Shown: piece after piece, positions 46,301 through 57,700 of the stretch | How positions within the stretch are numbered: position 1 is the first letter of the stretch | How the letters are laid out: every line of letters begins with the position of its first letter | Source of the DNA: Cavia porcellus | Lineage: Eukaryota; Chordata; Mammalia; Rodentia; Caviidae | Length of the DNA: 64,000 bases | Direction of reading: 5' to 3' | Assembly: GCF_034190915.1 (NCBI RefSeq) | Contig: NW_026947547.1 | Coordinates: forward strand, 124,001 to 188,000 | The notes under the pieces: generated by a model | Seen by the model: only the letters and a program-made list of their open reading frames with translations | Database searches by the model: none | Told to the model about the DNA's origin: nothing | Program-made: the position numbers and the translations under genes

Positions 46301-48710
46301 GTTTCGGTTTGGGGTTGGCGTTGGGGTTTGGGTTAGGGTAAGTGCTAGGCTTAGGGTTAGGGTTAGCGTTAGGTTTGGTTAGGGTAGGTTAGGCTTAGTG
46401 TTACGGTTAGTGTTAGCATTAGCTTAGGGTTAGGGTAAGGCTTAGGGTTAGGGTTACGGTTTGGGTTATTGTTAGGGTTAGGGTGGGGTTAGGGTAAGTG
46501 TTAGGGTTAGGGTTAGGGTTTGAGTTAGGGTTAGGATTAGGGGTTAGGGTTAGGTTTGGGTTAGGGTTAGGGTTAGGGTCTGGTTTAGCGTTAAGCTTAG
46601 AGCTAGGGTTAGGACTAGAGATAGGATTAGGTTTAGTGTTAGTGTTAGGGTTAGGGTTGGGTTAGGATTTATTGTTTTGGTTAGGGTTAGCCTCAGGCTT
46701 TGGGTTAGGGTCAGGGTTAGGGTTAGGGTTAGCGTTGGGTTATGGTGAGGGTCAGGGTTAGGGTTAGTGTTAGGGTTAGTGTTAGGGGTTAGGGTTAGGG
46801 TTAGAGTTAGGGTTGGGTTAAGGTTAGCCTTAGGGTTAGGGTTAGGTTTAGTGATGGTTAGGGTTGGTTAGGGTAGGCTTAAGGTTAGGGTTACGGTTAT
46901 ATTTAGGTTTAGGTTAGGGTTAGGGTTAGGTTGAGGGTCAGGTTTAGATTTAGGTTTAGGGTTAGAGTTTGGGTTAGGGTAGGAATAGAGTGAAGGTTGG
47001 GTTGGCTTAGGGATAGGGTTAAGTTTATGGTTAGCAATAGGTTAGGTGTTAGGGTTAGTGTTAGGGTTTGGGTTAGGGTTAGGTATAGGGTTGGGTTAGA
47101 TTTAGGCTTAGTGTTAGGCTTAGCATAAGGGTTAGGTTTAGGTTTAGGGTTAGAGTTAGGGTGAGGGTTTAGGGTTGGGGTTAGGGTTAGGGTTTGTGCT
47201 AGGGTTAGGGTTAGGTGTTAGGTTTAGAGTTGGGGTTAGGGTTGGGTTACGGTTAGGCTGAGGTTTAGGGTTAGGTTTAGTGTTGGTTAGGGTTCGTTAG
47301 GGATAGGGTTAGGGTTAGGATTACGGTTAGGTTTAGATTAGGGTCCGGGTTAGTCTTAGGTTTAGGGTTATGGTTGGGATTAGCGTTACGGTTGGTTTGG
47401 GTTAGGGTTAGGGTTAGGTTAATGGTCATCATTAGTTTGAGGTGTTAGGGTTAGGGTTAGTGTTTGGGTTACGGTTAGGTATAGGGTTGGGTTCGGTTTC
47501 GAGTTAGGGTTAGGTTTACGGTTGGGTTAGGTTTAGAATTAAGGTTGGGTTAGGGTTAGGGTTAGGGTTAGCGTTAAGGTTAGGGTTAACGTTTGGGTTA
47601 GGGTTAGATTAGGGTTAGGCTTAGAGTTAGGGTTAGGGTTACGTTTAGTGTTGGATTAGGTGTAAGTTTAGAGTTAGTGTTACGGTTATGGTTAGGGTTA
47701 GTTTAAGGTTAGGGTTAGAGTTGAGGTTAGGCTTTGGGTGGGGGTAAGGGTTAGGGTTATGGTTAGGGCTAGGGTTAGGGTTAGGTTTAGGGTTTGAGGG
47801 TTAGGGTTAGTGTTGGAGGTTTAGGGTAAAATTTAGGGTTAGGGCTCAGGTTAGGTGTAGCGTTCGGTTTAGGGTTAGGCTTAGGTTAGGTTTAGGTTTA
47901 GGGTTAGGGCTAGGGTCAGGATTAGTGTTGGGTTAGAGTTAGGGTTAGGATTAGCCTTGGGGTTAGTGTTAGGGTGAGGGTGAGGGTTAGGTTAGGGTTA
48001 GGATTGGGTTAGAGTTAGGGTGAGAATTAGGGTTAGGGTTAGGGTGAGAATCAGGTTAAGGTTCAGGGTTAGGGCTAGCGTTACAGTTAGGGTTAGGTTT
48101 AGGTTTAGGGTTAGGGTTGTGTTAGGGTTAGGTTTAGAGTTAGGGTTAGGGTTAGGGTTTGGTCTAGTATTAATATTATTGGGTTATGTTTATGGTTAGG
48201 GTTATGGTTATTTTTGGCTTAGCCTTACTTTTAGGGTTAGGTTGTGTTAGTGTTAGGGATAGGGTTAGTGTTAGGGTTTGGTTAGGGTTAGGGTTATGGT
48301 TAGGCTTAGCGTAAGGGTTAGGGTTAGGGTTAGGTTTAGGGTTAGGGTTATGTTTTGGGTTAGGGTTGGGTTAGGGTTAGTATTAGGGTTCGGGTTGCGT
48401 TAGTTTGAGGGTTACGGCTAGAGTTAGGGATACGTTTGGGTTAGGATTTGGGTTAGGTTAGGGTTAGGATTAGGGCTAAGGATAGGGGTAGGGTTAGAGT
48501 TAGTGTTAGGTTTAGGGTTTCATTAGTGTTAGTGTTATGGTTCGGGTTATGGTTAGGGTTGGGTTTGGGGTTAGGGTTGTGGTTGTGGTTGGCGATAGGT
48601 TTACGGCAAGGTTTAGGGATAGGGTTAGGATTAGGGCACGGTGTTAGGGTTAGGGTTAGGTTTGGTTTAGGGTTAGTGTTAGGGTTACAGTTAGGGTTAG
48701 GGTTAGGGTT
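34336..48710 (+). repeat. 14375-bp higher-order repeat, copy A
   Basis: Aligned by landmarks with 48711-63085 at a constant offset of 14375. Inside it the landmark GTCATCATTAG recurs at 34351, 41895 and 47425, dividing the copy into units of 7544, 5530 and a partial 1301 bp. The 7544-bp unit is longer because of a 766-bp tandem duplication and about 1.2 kb of additional sequence around 39.8-41.0 kb that the 5530-bp unit lacks. The left junction lies in a perfect TTAGGG run. Confidence 0.88.
37229..38760 (+). repeat. 766-bp local tandem duplication in copy A
   Basis: The landmark GGTCACGTTTA is at about 37226 and again 766 bp later, and the whole intervening text repeats with few changes (TTTAGTG versus TTTAATG after the landmark). 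The duplication is absent from the shorter unit at 44.7-45.5 kb. Confidence 0.82.
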
Positions 48711-51700
48711 AGAGTCAGGTTAGTGGTCATCATTAGGTTTAGGTGTTAGGGTTTTGGTTAGTGTTTCGGTTAGGGTTAGGTATAGGGTTGGGTTCGGTTT
48801 CGGGTTAGGGTTAGGTTAACGGTTGGTTTACGTTTAGAATTAAAGTTGGGTTAGGGTTAGGGTTAGGGTTAGCGTTAAGGTTAGGGTTAACGTTTGGGTT
48901 AGGGTTAGATTAGGGTTAGGCTTAGAGTTAGGGTTAGGGTTACGTTTAGTGTTGGATTAGGTGTAAGTTTAGAGTTAGTGTTACGGTTATGGTTAGGGTT
49001 AGTTTAAGGTTAGGGTTAGAGTTGAGGTTAGGCTTTGGGTGGGGGTAAGGGTTAGGGTTATGGTTAGGGCTAGGGTTAGGGTTAGGTTTAGGGTTTGAGG
49101 GTTAGGGTTAGTGTTGGAGGTTTAGGGTAAAATTTAGGGTTAGGGCTCAGGTTAGGTGTAGCGTTCGGTTTAGGGTTAGGCTTAGGTTAGGTTTAGGTTT
49201 AGGGTTAGGGCTAGGGTTAGGATTAGTGTTGGGTTAGAGTTAGGGTTAGGATTAGCCTTGGGGTTAGTGTTAGGGTGAGGGTGAGGGTTAGGTTAGGGTT
49301 AGGATTGGGTTAGAGTTAGGGTGAGAATTAGGGTTAGGGTTAGGGTGAGAATCAGGTTAAGGTTCAGGGTTAGGGCTAGCGTTACAGTTACGGTTAGGTT
49401 TAGGTTTAGGGTTAGGGTTGTGTTAGGGTTAGGTTTAGAGTTAGGGTTAGGGTTAGGGTTTGGTCTAGGATTAATATTATTGGGTTATGTTTATGGTTAG
49501 GGTTAGGGTTATTTTTGGCTTAGCCTTACTTTTAGGGTTAGGTTGTGTTAGTGTTAGGGATAGGGTTAGTGTTAGGGTTTGGTTAGGGTTAGGGTTATGG
49601 TTAGGCTTAGCGTAAGGGTTAGGGTTAGGGTTAGGTTTAGGGTTAGGGTTATGTTTTGGGTTAGGGTTGGGTTAGGGTTAGTATTAGGGTTCGGGTTGGG
49701 TTAGTTTTAGGGTTACGGCTAGAGTTAGGGATATGTTTGGGTTAGGATTTGGGTTAGGTTAGGGTTAGGATTAGGGCTAAGGATAGGGGTAGGGTTAGAG
49801 TTAGTGTTAGGTTTAGGGTTTCATTAGTGTTAGTGTTATGGTTCGGGTTATGGTTTGGGTTGGGTTTGGGGTTAGGGTTGTGGTTGTGGTTGGCGATAGG
49901 TTTACGGCAAGGTTTAGGGATAGGGTTAGGATTAGGGCACGGTGTTAGGGTTAGGGTTAGGTTTGGTTTAGGGTTAGTGTTAGGGTTAAACTTAGGGTTA
50001 GGGTTAGATTTACGTTTAGGGTTAGGGTTGGTTTTCAGGTTAGGGTTAGGGTTAGGCGTTTGGTTAGGTTTAAGTTTAGGGTTAATTTAGGGTTGGTTTC
50101 GGTTGGTTAGGTTTAGGGTTAGGCTTAGGCTTAGGTTTAGGGTTAGGGTTAGAATTATGGTTAGGTTTAGTGTCAGGGTTGTGTTACGGTTAGGGTTAGG
50201 GTTAGGGTTAGGGTTAGGGTTAGGTTTAGGCTTATGGTATGGTAAGGGTAGCGTTAGGGTTAGGGTACTCTTATCGTTAGGGTTATGGTTATGGTTAGGG
50301 TTAGGGTTCGTGTTGGGTTAGGTTTAGGGTTAGGGTTAGGGTTGGGTTAGGGTTGCTGTTGGGGTTGTGGTTCAGGTTGGGATTGGGGTTGGGTTTGGGT
50401 TTAAGGTTAGCGCTAGGTTTAGGGTTAGGGTTAGGGTTAGGGTAGGGATAGGGTTAGGGATAGGTTTAGGGTTGGGTTAGTGTTAGGGTTAGGGATAGGT
50501 TTAGTGTTGGGTTAGGGTAGGGTTTGCAGTTGTGTTACGGTTTGGTGTTGGCATTTGGTTTTGGATTAGGGTATGTGCAAGGTTTAGGTTTAGGGTTAGG
50601 GTTAGGTTTGGTTAGGGTTGGTTAGGCTTAGGGTTAGGGTTAGGGTTAGCATTAGGCTTAGTGTTAGGGTTAGGCTTAGGGTTAGGGTTACGGTTTGTGT
50701 TATTGTTAGTGTTAGGGTTGGGTTAGGGTAAGTGTTAGGTTTAGGGTTAGGGTTAGAGTTAGGGTTAGGATTAGGGGTTAGGGTTAGGTTTAGGGTTGGG
50801 TTAGGTTTAGGGTTAGGTCAGGGTTAGCGTTAGGCTTAGGGCTAGGGTTAGGATTAGAGATAGGATTAGGTTTAGTGTTAGTGTTAGGGTTAGGGCTGGG
50901 TTAGGTTTTATTGTTTGGGTTAGGGATAGGGTTAGGCTTTGCGTTAGGGTCAGGGTTAGGGTTAGGGTTAGCGTTGGGTTAGGGTTAGGGTTAGGGTTAG
51001 GGTTAGGGTTAGGGATACTATTAGGGGTAGGGTTAGGTTAAATGTTAGAGGTACTGTTAGGTTTGGGTTTGGGTTATGGTTATGGTTAGGGTGAGGGTTA
51101 GGGTTAGGCTTTGGCTTCGAGTATGGGTCAGGGTTAGGGTTAGGGTTAGTGTTGGGTTATGGTTAGAGTTTAGGTTTAGGGTTAGGGTTTAGGGTTGGGT
51201 TAGGGTTAGGCTTAGGTTTATGGTTATGTTTAATTTTGGTTATGGTTCATTAGGGATAGGGTTAGGTTTAGGGTTACGGTTAGGTTTAGATTAGGGTTCA
51301 GGTTAGGCTTAGGGTAAGGGTTAGGGTTGGGATTAGAGTTAAGGTTGGTTTGGGTTAAGGTTAGGGTTAGGTTTATGGTCAGCATTTGGTTTAGGTGTTA
51401 GGGTTAGGGTTAGTGTTTGTGTTAGGGTTAGGTATAGGGTTGGGTTCGGTTTCGGGTTAGAGTTAGGTTTAGGGTTGGGTTAGGTTTAGAATTAGGGTTG
51501 GGTTAGGGTTATGTTAGGGTTAGGGTTAGGGTTAGCGTTAAGGTTAGGTTTAGCGTTTGGGTTAGGGTTAGATTAGGGTTAGGCTTAGAGTTAGGGTTAG
51601 GGTCACGTTTAGTGTTCGGTTAGGTGTTGGCTTAGAGTTAGTGTTAGGGTTAGGGTTAGATTAAGGTTAGGGTTAGAGTTGGGGTTAGGCTTGAGTGGGT

Positions 51701-54700
51701 GTAAGGGTTAGGGTTAGGGTTAGGGCTAGGGTTAGGGTTTGAGGGTTAGGGTTAGTGTTGGAGGGTTAGGGTAAAATTTAGGGTTAGGGCTTGTGTTAGG
51801 TGTAGCGTTGGTTTAGGTTTAGCGTTAGGTTAGGTTTAGGATTATGGTTAGGGCTAGGGTTAGGATTAGTGTTGGGTTAGAGTTAGGGCTAGGGTTAGGT
51901 TTATGGTTAGGATTAGGGTTAGGGGTTATGCTTATGGATAGGGTTAAGGTTAGTTTTGGATTAGTGTTAGGGTTCCCCTTGGGGTTAGCGTTAGGGTGAG
52001 GGTGAGGGTTAGGTTAGGGTTAGAATTGGTTTAGAGTTAGGGTGTGGATTAGGGTTAGGGTTAGGGTGAGGATCAGGGTCAGAGTGAGGGTTAGGGCTAG
52101 TGTTAGAGTTAGGGTTAGGGTTAGGTTTAGGGTTAGGTTTGTGTTAGAGTTAGGGATAGGGTTAGTGTTAGGGTTGGGTTAGGTTTACGGTTAGGGTTAG
52201 GGTTAGTGTTATTGGGTTATGGTTACGGTTATGGTTAGGTTTATGTTTGGGTTTGGGTTAGGGTTAGGGTTAGGGTTATGTTTTGGGAAAGGGTTGGGTT
52301 AGGGTTAGTATTAGGTTTCGGGTTGGGTTAGTGTTAGGGTTGGGTTAGGGTTAGGGTTAGGGTTAGGGTCACGTTTAATGTTCGGTTAGGTGTTGGCTTA
52401 GAGTTAGTGTTAGGGTTAGGGTTAGATTAAGGTTAGGGTTAGAGTTGGGGTTAGGCTTGAGTGGGTGTAAGGGTTAGGGTTAGGGTTAGGGCTAGGGTTA
52501 GGGTTTGAGGGTTAGGGTTAGTGTTGGAGGGTTAGGGTAAAATTTAGTTTTAGGGCTTGTGTTAGGTGTAGCGTTGGTTTAGGTTTAGCGTTAGGTTAAG
52601 TTTAGGTTTATGGTTAGGGCTAGGGTTAGGATTAGTGTTGGGTTAGAGTTAGGGTTAGGGTTAGGTTTATGGTTAGGATTAGGGTTAGGGGTTATGCTTA
52701 TGGATAGGGTTAAGGTTAGTTTTGGATTAGTGTCAGGGTTCCCCTTGGGGTTAGCGTTAGGGTGAGGGTGAGGGTTAGGTTAGGGTTAGAATTGGTTTAG
52801 AGTTAGGGTGTGGATTAGGGTTAGGGTTAGGGTGAGGATCAGGGTCAGAGTCAGGGTTAGGGCTAGTGTTAGAGTTAGGGTTAGGGTTAGGTTTAGGGTT
52901 AGGTTTGTGTTAGAGTTAGGGATAGGGTTAGTGTTAGGGTTGGGTTAGGTTTACGGTTAGGGTTAGGGTTAGTGTTATTGGGTTATGGTTAGGGTTATGG
53001 TTAGGTTTATGTTTGGGTTTGGGTTAGGGTTAGGGTTAGGGTTATGTTTTGGGAAAGGGTTGGGTTAGGGTTAGTATTAGGTTTCGGGTTGGGTTAGTGT
53101 TAGGGTTGGGTTAGGGTTAGGGTTAGGGTTAGGGTTAGTGTTATCGGGTCATGGTTAGGCTTATAGTTAGGTTTATGGTTGGGTTTGGGTTAGGGTTAGA
53201 GTTAGGGTTAGGGATATGTTTTGGGTTAGGGTTGGGTTAGGGTTAGTATTAGGTTTCGGGTTCGGTTACTGTTAGGGTTATGGCTAGGGTTAGGGTTACG
53301 TTTGGGTTAGGTTTTGGGTTAGGTTATGGTTAGGGTTAGGGTTAAGTTTAGGGGTAGGTTTAGAGTTAGTGTTAGGGTTAGGGTTTCATTAGTGTAAGTG
53401 TTATGGTTCGGGTTCTGGTTAGGCTTGGGGTTGGGGTTAGGGTTGTGGTTGTGGTTGGCGATAGTTTTACGGCAAGGTTTAGGGATAGGGTTAGGGTTAG
53501 GTTACAGTTTAGATTTTTAGGGTTGGTTAGGGTTAGTGTTAGGCTTAGGTTTATGGGTAGGGTAGGGTTAGTGTTAGGTTTAGGGTTAGGGTGGGGTTAG
53601 GGTTAGTGTTAGGGTTATAGTTAGGGTTAGGTTTAGGGTTAGATTTAGGTTTAGGGTTAGGGTTGGGTTTCAGGTTAGGGTTAGGCTTTTGGTTAGATTT
53701 AAGTTTAGGGTTAATTTAGTGTTTGTTTCGGTTGGTTAGGGTTATGGTTAGGCTTAGGCTTAGGCTTAGGTTTAGAGTTAGGGTTACATTTAGAGTTAGG
53801 TTTAGTGTCAGGGTTGTGTTACGGTTAGGGTTAGGGTTAGGGTTAGGGTTAGGGTTAGGGTTGGGTTAGTGTTATGGTTAGGGATAGGTTTAGGGTTGGG
53901 TTAGGGTAGGGTTTGCTGTTGTGTTTCGGTTTGGGGTTGGCGTTGGGGTTTGGGTTAGGGTAAGTGCTAGGCTTAGGGTTAGGGTTAGGGTTAGGTTTGG
54001 TTAGGGTAGGTTAGGCTTAGTGTTACGGTTAGTGTTAGCATTAGCTTAGGGTTAGGGTAAGGCTTAGGGTTAGGGTTACGGTTTGGGTTATTGTTAGGGT
54101 TAGGGTGGGGTTAGGGTAAGTGTTAGGGTTAGGGTTAGGGTTCGAGTTAGGGTTAGGATTAGGGGTTAGTGTTAGGGTTAGGGTTAGGGTTAGGGTTGGG
54201 TTAGGGTTATGTTAGGGTCAGGGTTAGCGTTAAGCTTAGAGCTAGGGTTAGGATTAGAGATAGGATTAGGTTTAGTGTTAGTGTTAGGGTTAGGGTTGGG
54301 TTAGGTTTTCTTGTTTGGGTTAGGGTTAGGGTTAGGCTTTGGGTTAGGGTCTGGGCTAGGGTTAGGGTTAGCGTTGGGTTAGGGTAAGGGTCAGGGTTAC
54401 GGTTAGTGTTAGGGTTAGGGTTAGTGGTTAGGGTTAGCGTTTGGGTTAGTGTTGGGTTAGGGTTAGCCTTAGGGTTAGGGTTAGGTTTAGTGATGGTTAG
54501 GGCTGGTTAGGGGTGGCTTAAGGTTAGGGTTACAGTTACATTTAGGATTTAGTTTAGGGCTAGGTTTAGGTTGAGGTTTAGGTTTAGGTTTAGGGTTAGA
54601 GTTTGGGTTAGGGCAGGAATAGAGTTAAGGTTGGGTTGTTTTAGGGATAGGGTTAAATTTATAGTTAGCATTAGGTTTAGGTGTTAGGGTTAGTGTTAGG

Positions 54701-57700
54701 GTTTGGGTTAGGGTTAGGTATAGGGTTGGGTTAGGTTTAGGGTTAGGGTTAGGCTTAGGCTTACATTTAGAGTTAGGGTTACATTTAGAGTTAGGTTTAG
54801 TGTCAGGGTTGTGTTACGGTTAGGGTTAGGGTTAGGGTTAGGTTTAGGCCTATGGTAGGGTAAGGGTAGCGTTAGGGTTAGGGTACTCTTATCGTTAGGG
54901 TTATGGTTATGGTTAGGGTTAGGGTTCGTGTTGGGTTAGGTTTAGGGTTAGGGTTAGGGTTGGGTTAGGTTTGCTGTTGGGGTTGTGGTTCAGGTTGGGG
55001 TTGGGGTTGGGTTTGGGTTTAAGGTTAGGGTTAGGTTTAGGGTTAGGTTTAGGGTAGGGTTACGGTTAGGGATAGGGTTAGGTTTGGGTTAGTGTTAGGG
55101 TTAGGGATAGGTTTAGTGTTGGATTAGTGTAAGGTTTGTGGTTGTGTTTCGGTTTGGGGTTGGCGTTGGGGTTTGGGTTAGGGTAAGTGCTAGGGTTACT
55201 TTAGGGTTAGGGTTAGATTTGGTTAGGGTTGGTTAGGCTTAGTTTTAGGGTTAGGGTTAGCATTAGAATTAGGGTTAGGGTAAGGCTTAGGGTTAGGTTT
55301 ACGGTTTGGGTTAGTGTTAGAGTTAGGGTTGGTTTAGGGTAAGTGTTAGGGTTAGGGTTAGGGTTCGAGTTAGGGTTAGGATTAGGGGTTAGGGTTAGGT
55401 TTGGGTTAGGGTTAGGGTTAGGGTCAGGTTTAGCGTTAAGCTTAGAGCTAGGGTTAGGACTAGAGATAGGATTAGGTTTAGTGTTAGTGTTAGGGTTAGG
55501 GTTGGGTTAGGATTTATTGTTTTGGTTAGGGTTAGCCTTAGGCTTTGGGTTAGGGTCAGGGTTAGGGTTATGGTTAGCGTTGGGTTATGGTGAGGGTCAG
55601 GGTTAGGGTTAGTGTTAGGGTTAGTGTTAGGGGTTAGGGTTAGGGTTAGAGTTAGGGTTGGGTTAAGGTTAGCCTTAGGGTTAGGGTTAGGTTCAGTGAT
55701 GGTTAGGGTTGGTTAGGGTAGGCTTAAGGTTAGGGTTACGGTTATATTTAGGTTTAGGTTAGGGTTAGGGTTAGGTTGAGGGTTAGGTTTAGATTTAGGT
55801 TTAGGGTTAGAGTTTGGGTTAGGGTAGGAATAGAGTGAAGGTTGGGTTGGCTTAGGGATAGGGTTAAGTTTATGGTTAGCAATAGGTTAGGTGTTAGGGT
55901 TAGTGTTAGGGTTTGGGTTAGGGTTAGGTATAGGGTTGGGTTAGATTTAGGCTTAGTGTTAGGCTTAGCATAAGGGTTAGGTTTAGGTTTAGGTTTAGAG
56001 TTAGGGTGAGGGTTTAGGGTTGGGGTTAGGGTTAGGGTTTGTGCTAGGGTTAGGGTTAGGTGTTAGGTTTAGAGTTGGGGTTAGGGTTGGGTTAGGGTTA
56101 GGCTGAGGTTTAGGGTTAGGTTTAGTGTTGGTTAGGGTTCGTTAGGGATAGGGTTAGGGTTAGGATTACGGTTAGGTTTAGATTAGGGTCCGGGTTAGTC
56201 TTAGGTTTAGGGTTATGGTTGGGATTAGCGTTACGGTTGGTTTGGGTTAGGGTTAGGGTTAGGTTAATGGTCATCATTAGTTTGAGGTGTTAGGGTTAGG
56301 GTTAGTGTTTGGGTTACGGTTAGGTATAGGGTTGGGTTCGGTTTCGAGTTAGGGTTAGGTTTACGGTTGGGTTAGGTTTAGAATTAAGGTTGGGTTAGGG
56401 TTAGGGTTAGGGTTAGCGTTAAGGTTAGGGTTAACGTTTGGGTTAGGGTTAGATTAGGGTTAGGCTTAGAGTTAGGGTTAGGGTTACGTTTAGTGTTGGA
56501 TTAGGTGTAAGTTTAGAGTTAGTGTTACGGTTATGGTTAGGGTTAGTTTAAGGTTAGGGTTAGAGTTGAGGTTAGGCTTTGGGTGGGGGTAAGGGTTAGG
56601 GTTATGGTTAGGGCTAGGGTTAGGGTTAGGTTTAGGGTTTGAGGGTTAGGGTTAGTGTTGGAGGTTTAGGGTAAAATTTAGGGTTAGGGCTCAGGTTAGG
56701 TGTAGCGTTCGGTTTAGGGTTAGGCTTAGGTTAGGTTTAGGTTTAGGGTTAGGGCTAGGGTTAGGATTAGTGTTGGGTTAGAGTTAGGGTTAGGATTAGC
56801 CTTGGGGTTAGTGTTAGGGTGAGGGTGAGGGTTAGGTTAGGGTTAGGATTGGGTTAGAGTTAGGGTGAGAATTAGGGTTAGGGTTAGGGTGAGAATCAGG
56901 TTAAGGTTCAGGGTTAGGGCTAGCGTTACATTTAGGGTTAGGTTTAGGTTTAGGGTTAGGGTTGTGTTAGGGTTAGGTTTAGAGTTAGGGTTAGGGTTAG
57001 GGTTTGGTCTAGGATTAATATTATTGGGTTATGTTTATGGTTAGGGTTAGGGTTATTTTTGGCTTAGCCTTACTTTTAGGGTTAGGTTGTGTTAGTGTTA
57101 GGGATAGGGTTAGTGTTAGGGTTTGGTTAGGGTTAGGGTTATGGTTAGGCTTAGCGTAAGGGTTAGGGTTAGGGTTAGGTTTAGGGTTAGGGTTATGTTT
57201 TGGGTTAGGGTTGGGTTAGGGTTAGTATTAGGGTTCGGGTTGGGTTAGTTTTAGGGTTTCGGCTAGAGTTAGGGATACGTTTGGGTTAGGATTTGGGTTA
57301 GGTTAGGGTTAGGATTAGGGCTAAGGATAGGGGTAGGGTTAGAGTTAGTGTTAGGTTTAGGGTTTCATTAGTGTTAGTGTTATGGTTCGGGTTATGGTTA
57401 GGGTTGGGTTTGGGGTTAGGGTTGTGGTTGTGGTTGGCGATAGGTTTACGGCAAGGTTTAGGGATAGGGTTAGGATTAGGGCACGGTGTTAGGGTTAGGG
57501 TTAGGTTTGGTTTAGGGTTAGTGTTAGGGTTACAGTTAGGGTTAGGGTTAGGGTTAGATTTACGTTTAGGGTTAGGGTTGGTTTTCAGGTTAGGGTTAGG
57601 GTTAGGCGTTTGGTTAGGTTTAAGTTTAGGGTTAATTTAGGGTTGGTTTCGGTTGGTTAGGTTTAGGGTTAAGCTTAGGCTTAGGTTTAGGGTTAGGGTT

